This document shows, one piece after another, positions 1 to 5,357 of a DNA stretch of 6,882 nt. Origin of the DNA: Pedobacter sp. UBA1951 (GTDB taxonomy: Bacteria; Bacteroidota; Bacteroidia; Sphingobacteriales; Sphingobacteriaceae); the NCBI GenBank assembly GCA_002336465.1, contig DDEP01000204.1:1-6882 (forward strand), written 5' to 3'. Below the pieces are notes generated by a model, which was given only the letters and a program-made list of their open reading frames with translations, made no database searches and was not told where the DNA came from. Position 1 is the first letter of the stretch. Every line of letters begins with the position of its first letter. Position numbers and translations under genes: made by a program.

Positions 1-3
1 TAG

Positions 4-28
4 AAAAGGCCGCAAATTGCGGCCTTTT
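4..28. terminator. Bidirectional intrinsic terminator
   Basis: A perfect GC-rich stem GGCCGC (8-13) and GCGGCC (19-24) encloses a 5-nt loop. It is extended by AAAA/TTTT pairing and followed by a T run to position 31. Because A's flank one side and T's the other, it reads as a rho-independent terminator on both strands. On the minus strand it lies about 25 bases past the stop of the 54-683 gene and probably ends the hutU-downstream transcript. On the plus strand it would end a gene lying left of the window. Confidence 0.9.
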
Positions 29-53
29 TTTAGTTTTTATATTTTTTTAAAGT

Positions 54-683
54 TTAAATCTGCTCTCCTTTTTGCAATTTTTCTTTTCTGTGCTCTTGCC
101 ACAAATAATGCATTAAAGTATTCAAGACAACAGCATTCCAGTCATTATGCAAGCTTAGGGCTAGCTTTTTCTTACCATCGTGCATATCTTGTATATGCAA
201 CATTCCTTTGTCTTGAAAATATTTGATGCTTGTCCATGGAACCACAGCGGTTTTAGGTTTACCCCAGAACCAAGTTTTATACGACATTACAAAACCTTGA
301 TGGTCAAACTTGGCACTGCCTACTTCTAAAACCTGCTGTTCATTAAGCTGTGTTATAAAATGGTTAACCAAATGTTTTTTTACATTTTGCCATAAGCCCG
401 ACATGATGTAATAATAGGTATGATCTTCGGCTAGCATTTCTTCAACTTTATTGCTGCTGAACTGGATACTAGCTGTTTTACCATCTTTACCTTTTATATC
501 TATCACATATACTTTGCGCTGTGGTTTTTTAGCCCCGCCAATTAAAGAAACGCCATATTTTACGGCGTCAATATCTTCACAACGAATACTAGTTTGATCT
601 ACCTGTACAATATCTGAATTGATCTTTACCTTTTGTTTTGAATAAGGTATTACAAAATCTACATCAAAATTATGTTGTTCCAT
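54..683 (-). CDS. Uncharacterised cytosolic protein, possible tandem PH-like fold
   Basis: I do not recognise this 209-residue protein. It has no signal peptide or membrane segment, so it is probably cytosolic. The chain looks like two similar halves. Residues about 18-100 and 120-198 are each predicted beta-rich stretches followed by an amphipathic helix ending in an LWQ motif (97-99 and 194-196). The second half contains an aromatic cluster (YKTWFWGKP, 135-143) and PWTSIKYF (149-156), a style seen in bacterial PH-like domains. The duplication and PH-like fold are inference from eye alignment only. The C-terminus is highly charged (HRKEKLQKGE). The ATG at 683 is the first good start, 45 bases downstream of the hutU stop, with no hairpin between, so co-transcription with hutU is likely. 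A symmetric terminator follows the stop. A role in histidine degradation is not indicated by any motif; linkage to hutU may be incidental. Confidence 0.85.
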   Translation of the reverse strand: MEQHNFDVDFVIPYSKQKVKINSDIVQVDQTSIRCEDIDAVKYGVSLIGGAKKPQRKVYVIDIKGKDGKTASIQFSSNKVEEMLAEDHTYYYIMSGLWQNVKKHLVNHFITQLNEQQVLEVGSAKFDHQGFVMSYKTWFWGKPKTAVVPWTSIKYFQDKGMLHIQDMHDGKKKLALSLHNDWNAVVLNTLMHYLWQEHRKEKLQKGEQI

Positions 684-728
684 ATGGCTAAGTTAAAACT
701 ATTTTAATTACAAAAAACAAAAAAACTT

Positions 729-2375
729 TTAGAGGTTCAGGCCCAATCTGTGTTTGCGCAAGGTATCTTTTGCAATATCATAACCTGCGTCTGCATGACG
801 GATTACACCCATTGCCGGATCGTTATGCAATACCCGCTTTAACCTTTTTGCAGCATCTTCTGTACCATCGGCCACAATTACCATACCCGCATGTATAGAG
901 TAGCCTATGCCTACGCCGCCACCGTGATGTAATGAAACCCAACTTGCTCCTCCCGCAGTATTGATCAGTGCATTTAAGATTGGCCAGTCGGCAACTGCAT
1001 CAGAACCATCTAACATGGCTTCTGTTTCTCTGTTAGGAGAAGCTACTGAACCTGTATCTAAATGATCGCGACCAATTACAATCGGTGCTTTAACTTTACC
1101 TTCTGCAACCAGTTTATTAAATGCCAATCCTGCTTTCTCGCGCTCGCCTTGACCTAACCAGCAAATACGTGCTGGTAATCCCTGAAACGCAATACGCTCT
1201 TGTGCCATGGTAATCCAGCGGCGTAAGCTCTCATTTTCAGGGAACAGTTCAAGAATAACTTTATCTGTTTCATAAATATCTTGTGGATCTCCGCTCAAAG
1301 CAACCCATCTAAAAGGTCCTTTTCCTTCACAGAACAACGGCCTGATATAAGCTGGAACAAAACCTGGGAAATCAAATGCATTTTTCACACCAACCTCTAA
1401 GGCCCTACCTCTTAAATTATTGCCATAATCAAAGGTTATTGCTCCTCTTTTTTGTAGCTCAAGCATTTGTTGCACATGCTTGGCCATAGTGGCGTAAGAG
1501 CGCTTTACATATTCGTCTGGATTTTCAGTTCTTAATTTTGCAGCTTCTGCAACAGTTAGCCCTTCTGGGAAATAACCGATTAATGGATCATGAGCAGAAG
1601 TCTGATCAGTTAGTGTATCAGGTGTAATATTACGATCTATTAAGCGCTGCAATAGCTCTACTGCATTGCAAACCACACCTATTGAAATGGCTTTATTTTC
1701 TGCTTTGTATTTTAAAGCACGGTCTATCGCTTCATCAATGTCATAAGCAATCTCATCTATATAACGGGTTTCAAGACGTTTCTTGATACGCCATTCTTCT
1801 ACGTCTGCAGCAAGACAAACTCCTTCGTTCATGGTAATGGCCAAAGGTTGCGCACCACCCATTCCGCCCAAACCGGCCGTAACATTTAACGTTCCTTTTA
1901 AGCTACCGTTAAAATGTTTGCGCGCCAAAGCAGCATATGTTTCATAGGTACCTTGTACAATACCTTGAGAGCCAATGTAAATCCAAGAACCGGCAGTCAT
2001 CTGCCCGTACATCATCAATCCCTTGTCTTCAAGTTCATCAAAATGTTGTTGCGTAGCCCACTTTGGCACCAACTGTGAATTAGAAATCAGTACTCTTGGT
2101 GCATCTTTATGCGTAGGTAAAATACCAACAGGTTTACCCGATTGTATTAAAAGTGTTTCATCTTCTTCAAGGTTCTTTAAAGCTTTGATGATCAGCTCTA
2201 AAGCTTCCATATTGCGGGCAGCTTTTCCTCTGCCACCATATACAATTAAATCTTCTGGACGCTCTGCCACCTCTGGATTAAGATTGTTGAGCAACATTCT
2301 AAGTGCTGCTTCCTGTATCCATCCTTTGCAATTGAGTTGCGTACCATTAGGGGTCTGATTAACTTTTAGGTTCAT
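729..2375 (-). CDS. hutU: Urocanate hydratase (urocanase)
   Basis: Cytosolic NAD+-dependent enzyme that adds water to urocanate to give 4-imidazolone-5-propionate, the second step of histidine degradation (EC 4.2.1.49). The 548 residues match the usual family length of about 550. Family signatures are clear: VYGGRGKAARN (45-55), the dinucleotide-binding glycine stretch GLGGMGGAQP (168-177), and PARICWLGQGER (401-412), whose Cys405 matches the catalytic cysteine (Cys410 in the Pseudomonas putida enzyme). Further signatures are RDHLDTGSVASPNRETEAM (436-454), SLHHGGGVGIGYS (481-493) and a C-terminal IRHADAGY (525-532). The start at 2375 (MNLKVNQ...) is chosen because an upstream in-frame extension to 2495 adds 40 residues with no family resemblance and would run antisense into the next gene. 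HutH, the preceding enzyme, is encoded on the same strand about 3 kb upstream but is separated by two opposite-strand genes, so hutU needs its own promoter. Confidence 0.97.
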   Translation of the reverse strand: MNLKVNQTPNGTQLNCKGWIQEAALRMLLNNLNPEVAERPEDLIVYGGRGKAARNMEALELIIKALKNLEEDETLLIQSGKPVGILPTHKDAPRVLISNSQLVPKWATQQHFDELEDKGLMMYGQMTAGSWIYIGSQGIVQGTYETYAALARKHFNGSLKGTLNVTAGLGGMGGAQPLAITMNEGVCLAADVEEWRIKKRLETRYIDEIAYDIDEAIDRALKYKAENKAISIGVVCNAVELLQRLIDRNITPDTLTDQTSAHDPLIGYFPEGLTVAEAAKLRTENPDEYVKRSYATMAKHVQQMLELQKRGAITFDYGNNLRGRALEVGVKNAFDFPGFVPAYIRPLFCEGKGPFRWVALSGDPQDIYETDKVILELFPENESLRRWITMAQERIAFQGLPARICWLGQGEREKAGLAFNKLVAEGKVKAPIVIGRDHLDTGSVASPNRETEAMLDGSDAVADWPILNALINTAGGASWVSLHHGGGVGIGYSIHAGMVIVADGTEDAAKRLKRVLHNDPAMGVIRHADAGYDIAKDTLRKHRLGLNL

Positions 2376-2449
2376 ATCTGGTGTTATATTATAGTAATAG
2401 TTAAGCCTTTTGTTACAAATAAATGCGCATAAAGTTATTATTATTTGCT

Positions 2450-2457
2450 TAATTTTG
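2450..2457 (+). promoter_or_regulatory. Candidate Bacteroidota -7 box for the small His/Cys gene
   Basis: TAATTTTG fits the Bacteroidota primary sigma -7 consensus TAnnTTTG exactly. No TTG-type -33 element lies at the usual distance upstream, so support is partial. Transcription would begin near 2463-2465, leaving almost no leader before the GTG at 2466 and about 45 bases before the ATG at 2511. The position in the divergent gap between hutU and the plus-strand genes is suitable. Confidence 0.35.
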
Positions 2458-2465
2458 TACTTAAA

Positions 2466-2798
2466 GTGCAAAAGCGTAACGCAAATATCAAACAATTTCT
2501 TACCATAACCATGTTATGGGTATTTGCTATTGCCATTACGCCATGGGGTGCCCTGCACAACCATCAAGCAAACGATATTCCGGTAGAAAAAACATGTACA
2601 CACTCCGTACACGTAAAATCTAATCAGGATCATTGTTTAATATGCAAGGCTCACTTTGAAAAAAACTATACGATCACTTCTTTAAGCTACTATACTTATT
2701 TAAGTAGTAAGTTAATCAAAAGAACTGCTCCTTTAGCGCAGAGTTCTTTTGTTAAGCTGATCTCTACCTCATTAAGAGGCCCTCCTACCATAGTTTAA
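2466..2798 (+). CDS. Small membrane-anchored/secreted His/Cys-rich protein (DUF2946-like)
   Basis: A 110-residue protein from the GTG at 2466. A basic N-terminus (QKRNANIK) precedes a hydrophobic segment (about 11-30), giving a signal peptide or single membrane anchor with the rest outside the cytoplasm. The exported part starts with HNH (31-33) and carries C44, H46, H49 and then the compact motif HCLICKAH (56-63), i.e. a CxxC flanked by histidines, followed by a Tyr/Ser/Lys-rich tail ending RGPPTIV. The Cys/His pattern suggests binding of zinc or copper. The overall plan resembles, from memory, DUF2946-type proteins, which have a central H-C-x-x-C and an R-x-PP end. It lies 96 bases before a TonB-dependent receptor on the same strand and is probably its partner; a role as metal sensor, chaperone or stabiliser is inference. 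The start is uncertain: ATG at 2511 would give 95 residues without the basic n-region, so GTG 2466 is preferred. TTG at 2445 is also possible but precedes the candidate -7 box. Confidence 0.75.
   Translation: MQKRNANIKQFLTITMLWVFAIAITPWGALHNHQANDIPVEKTCTHSVHVKSNQDHCLICKAHFEKNYTITSLSYYTYLSSKLIKRTAPLAQSSFVKLISTSLRGPPTIV
2503..2519. repeat. Perfect 17-bp inverted repeat over an internal ATG
   Basis: CCATAAC (2503-2509) and GTTATGG (2513-2519) form a perfect 7-bp inverted repeat around CAT. The ATG at 2511 sits in the spacer and right arm. With a one-base bulge the symmetry extends to TACC/GGTA. It could be an operator for a dimeric regulator or an RNA hairpin that hides the ATG, or it may be chance in coding sequence. 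The half-site order is opposite to the GTTAT...ATAAC order I associate with proteobacterial Zur sites, so no regulator is assigned. Confidence 0.3.
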
Positions 2799-2816
2799 GC
2801 TTTATATTATTTTTTA

Positions 2817-2838
2817 GCACTCGGTAAAACCGATGTGC
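2817..2838 (+). promoter_or_regulatory. Leader hairpin 1 upstream of the TonB-dependent receptor
   Basis: GCACTCGGT (2817-2825) pairs with ACCGATGTGC (2829-2838), with one bulged T and a 3-nt AAA loop: nine base pairs, many of them G-C. No T run follows on the plus strand, so it is not a standard terminator for the small gene. It may instead be a processing or stabilising hairpin, or one arm of a switch with the overlapping structure downstream. Confidence 0.45.
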
Positions 2839-2888
2839 CTTATTTGCAATTAACTAAAGTTTAATCATTAATTAGGCACTGCCTTTTT
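2835..2888 (+). promoter_or_regulatory. Alternative leader pairing and mini-terminator before the receptor start
   Basis: GTGCCT (2835-2840) can pair with AGGCAC (2874-2879), and inside it AATTAA (2848-2853) pairs with TTAATT (2868-2873), stacked directly on the 3' side with a bulge of about 7 nt on the 5' side. This uses GTGC 2835-2838, which is also the 3' arm of hairpin 1, so the two cannot form together. In addition AGGC ACT GCCT (2874-2884) is followed by TTTT, a very short terminator-like element 10 bases before the receptor ATG. The layout is compatible with an RNA switch or attenuator; it matches no riboswitch class I recognise. Confidence 0.3.
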
Positions 2889-2894
2889 ATATAC

Positions 2895-5207
2895 ATGAAA
2901 AAATTATTTATTCTTTTTGTTGGCTTTTTTTTACTGGCCTTTCAAAATATTTTTGCCCATACTGCATTTATTGATGTCAAAGGAAAAGTTACCGATGCTG
3001 CTACTAAAGAGCCTTTAGCGGGAGCAACCGTTTTTATTTCCGATTTAAAGACCACTGTTATTACCGATAATACTGGCGAGTTCGTATTTAAGAACATACC
3101 TGTAAAAGGTAAATTTTTGGTAGAGGTGCGTTATTTAGGTTACAAAACCTCTTCTCAATTGGTGGATTTTTCTTTGAGAAGTCCTATCGAATTTTCGTTG
3201 GAGCCTTCGGTGGTTGAAGGTGCCGAAGTAGTAATTACAGGAACACCTTCGAGTGCAAACAGCAAAACCAATAGCTTAGCTGTAGTTACCGTAAACAAAC
3301 AGAAATTAGCGCAGGCAGCAGGAACTAACCTGATAGATGCCATTGCCAAAGTACCGGGTATATCGCAAGTTACTACAGGAGGTGCTATTTCTAAACCAAC
3401 GATAAGAGGACTAGGCTATAACAGGGTGTTAACAATGGTTGATGGTGCCCGCGAAGAAGGTCAGCAATGGGGAGACGAACATGGTATTTTAACCGATCAA
3501 TTTGCTGCATCGAGGGTAGAGGTGCTAAAAGGTCCGGCAAGTTTATTGTACGGTTCTGATGCACTTGGGGGCGTGATTAACATTATAGACGATTTAGTGC
3601 CTCCTCCAGGTACTTTTAATGGCAACTTTAACACCAGTTATTCTACAAACGGAGGATTAATCGGTTCGTCATTAATGTTTCAGGGCAATGATAATGGCTT
3701 TGTGTACCGTGGTAGAGCTTCTTATAAAAATGCCTACGGATTTAGCTATAAAGATAAAGTAGTACCTAACTCTGGCTATAATGAAAATGATCTCAGCACC
3801 ATGTTAGGGTTAAATAAAACATGGGGTTACACACATTTAAGCCTGTCGCGCTTTAGCACTAACATAGGACTTGTTGAAGATGGGCCTGATGCAAATGGCG
3901 ATTTCTTAGATGAGGATGGAGAGGTTATTTCAAATGATGACGCAAGACAGAGAAGATTAGAAATACCTTACCAAAATATTAACCATTATAGAGCTGCATT
4001 AAACAGTAATATTCTTATCAGTGGCGGACAATTAAAAAGTACTTTTGCCTTTCAGAAAAACATTAGAAAAGAATTTGAAGATAGTGCGACTGAACCGGGT
4101 TTATATTTGGGTTTGAGCTCATTTACTTACGATGTTAAATATTTATTTGCCGGTAATGGCAAATGGGAACCTGCCATAGGCGTACAAGGTATGTACCAAA
4201 AAAATGTGAATAACGGAGATGAATTTCTAATACCAGATTACCGTAGTGATAATATTGGTGCTTTTGCCTATTTAAAAAGAAACTTTACAAACGGAGCCAT
4301 CAATGCAGGAGTAAGATACGATTACAAAAAAATAAATGGCGATGAACTGATAGAAGATCATGGCAACCATACTCATGAAATCTTCAAAGCATTTGACAAC
4401 AAATTTTCTAATCTTACGGCCTCTGCCGGATTTGCTTTTGAATTAGCTAAAGATTTAAATATTAAAGGTAACATCGGTTCAGGTTTCAGAGCACCAAACA
4501 TTGCAGAATTGGGTTCTAACGGAAAACACGAAGGTACTTTTAGGTATGAGATTGGTAACAGCGATTTAAAACAGGAAACCAGCCTGCAATTTGATCTAGG
4601 ATTAGAATACCACGCAAAAAGTATAACTCTTGGCTTAAATGCATACCATAACTCTATATACGATTACATCTATTTGGCTAATCTTAACAACGAAACGATA
4701 CAGGTAGGTGATCACCATAGCGGCGTTACAGAAACTTTACCTGTTTATAGGTATTTACAAACCAATGCTACTTTAATGGGAGGTGAAGCTTCTATAGATT
4801 TTCACTTGATTAAATCTTTGCACTTTGAAAATACTTTTGCTTACGTTAAAGGTACCAACAACGCTACTAACTCGCCGTTGCCTTTTATTCCTGCAGCTAG
4901 TTTAAATAATGAATTAAGATTTGAACCAGAGATCAAAGGTTTAGAAGACAGTTTTATTAAGGTAGGTTTAAGCAATGTATTTAAACAAGACAGATTCGAT
5001 GCTTTTGAAACAGAAACAGACGGTTATACCTTATTAGATGCCGGTATTGGAACTTCTTTCAAAACTCGAAGAGGAAAAATCAATGTTTGGATTACAGGCC
5101 AAAACCTTACCAATAAATTATATTACAACCATTTAAGCCGTTATAAACCAGCTAACATTTATAATCCTGGCCGTAATGTAAGTTTTGGTATTAATATACC
5201 ACTATAA
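2895..5207 (+). CDS. TonB-dependent outer-membrane receptor, ZnuD-like (predicted zinc/metal uptake)
   Basis: A 770-residue outer-membrane active-transport channel powered by TonB-ExbBD. Domains in order: signal peptide (1-21, cleavage likely IFA/HTA); carboxypeptidase-regulatory-like beta domain (about 26-104, VKGKVTDAATKEPLAGATV); a possible TonB-box region (EVVITGTP, 111-118); plug (about 125-232, with KPTIRGLGYNRV and RVEVLKGPASLLYGSDALGGVINI); then a 22-strand barrel ending GRNVSFGINIPL. Substrate clues are E195-H196 in WGDEHG, 11 residues before the RVEV plug motif and at about the place of the Asp-His zinc ligands of Neisseria ZnuD; a His cluster H489/H492/H494; and H607-H608 shortly before LPVYRYLQTNATLMGGE, a barrel segment also like ZnuD relatives. 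An acidic segment DANGDFLDEDGE (332-343) might bind cations. It is too short for SusC and has no SusD partner. The His/Cys-rich small gene lies just upstream, and the ATG at 2895 gives a proper signal peptide. The receptor class is certain; zinc as substrate is inference, with siderophore, copper or metal-histidine complexes as alternatives. Confidence 0.95.
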   Translation: MKKLFILFVGFFLLAFQNIFAHTAFIDVKGKVTDAATKEPLAGATVFISDLKTTVITDNTGEFVFKNIPVKGKFLVEVRYLGYKTSSQLVDFSLRSPIEFSLEPSVVEGAEVVITGTPSSANSKTNSLAVVTVNKQKLAQAAGTNLIDAIAKVPGISQVTTGGAISKPTIRGLGYNRVLTMVDGAREEGQQWGDEHGILTDQFAASRVEVLKGPASLLYGSDALGGVINIIDDLVPPPGTFNGNFNTSYSTNGGLIGSSLMFQGNDNGFVYRGRASYKNAYGFSYKDKVVPNSGYNENDLSTMLGLNKTWGYTHLSLSRFSTNIGLVEDGPDANGDFLDEDGEVISNDDARQRRLEIPYQNINHYRAALNSNILISGGQLKSTFAFQKNIRKEFEDSATEPGLYLGLSSFTYDVKYLFAGNGKWEPAIGVQGMYQKNVNNGDEFLIPDYRSDNIGAFAYLKRNFTNGAINAGVRYDYKKINGDELIEDHGNHTHEIFKAFDNKFSNLTASAGFAFELAKDLNIKGNIGSGFRAPNIAELGSNGKHEGTFRYEIGNSDLKQETSLQFDLGLEYHAKSITLGLNAYHNSIYDYIYLANLNNETIQVGDHHSGVTETLPVYRYLQTNATLMGGEASIDFHLIKSLHFENTFAYVKGTNNATNSPLPFIPAASLNNELRFEPEIKGLEDSFIKVGLSNVFKQDRFDAFETETDGYTLLDAGIGTSFKTRRGKINVWITGQNLTNKLYYNHLSRYKPANIYNPGRNVSFGINIPL

Positions 5208-5233
5208 GTAAAAACGATTGTAATAATCGGAAA

Positions 5234-5349
5234 AAGAAGGTGTCTAAAGTTCATACGTCATTCCGTATTTGATACGGAATCTTTAAAACATAATTAAGAT
5301 CCTGAAACAGGTTCAGGATGACGAGAAGGTTATTTTTAGACACCTTCTT
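5234..5349. repeat. Composite palindromic repeat (REP/MITE-like) between convergent genes
   Basis: A 116-bp nested palindrome. The outer perfect 15-bp inverted repeats are 5234-5248 (AAGAAGGTGTCTAAA) and 5335-5349. Inside these are CGTCAT (5256-5261) and ATGACG (5318-5323). Inside those are two hairpins: ATTCCGTAT/ATACGGAAT (5260-5268/5272-5280) and ATCCTGAA/TTCAGGAT (5299-5306/5312-5319). The CGTCAT...GGATGACG style recalls abundant intergenic palindromes of Pedobacter-like genomes (memory, unchecked). It fills the gap between the receptor and hutH stops and may also terminate both. No transposase is present, so any movement would need help in trans. Confidence 0.75.
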
Positions 5350-5357
5350 CTATTTTA
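5324..5357 (+). terminator. Possible terminator of the receptor gene within the repeat
   Basis: AGAAGGT (5324-5330) pairs with ACCTTCT (5342-5348) around an 11-nt loop and is followed by TCTATTTT. This could end plus-strand transcription from the receptor. The T tract is interrupted and the same bases also take part in the larger palindrome, so the assignment is tentative. Confidence 0.35.

Noticed and set aside
17..226. Plus-strand 69-residue reading frame
   Set aside because: It lies antisense to the 54-683 gene and begins inside the terminator; no recognisable features.
2023..2358. Plus-strand 111-residue reading frame
   Set aside because: Antisense to the conserved N-terminal part of hutU; Ser/Cys-rich shadow composition.
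2376..2495. N-terminal extension of hutU by 40 residues
   Set aside because: The extra sequence is low-complexity, unlike urocanase N-termini, and overlaps the promoter and 5' end of the divergent small gene. The ATG at 2375 gives the normal family length.
2799..2894. Known riboswitch (cobalamin, TPP or similar) ahead of the receptor
   Set aside because: The gap is under 100 bases and lacks the conserved boxes of those classes; only simple hairpins are visible.
3155..3349. Minus-strand 64-residue reading frame inside the receptor gene
   Set aside because: Antisense shadow of the well-conserved plug region.
2895..5207. SusC-type polysaccharide receptor
   Set aside because: At 770 residues it is well below the usual SusC size of about 1000, and no SusD-like lipoprotein follows.
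5234..5349. CRISPR array or complete insertion sequence
   Set aside because: There is no regularly spaced direct repeat series and no transposase reading frame; the element is a nested palindrome only.
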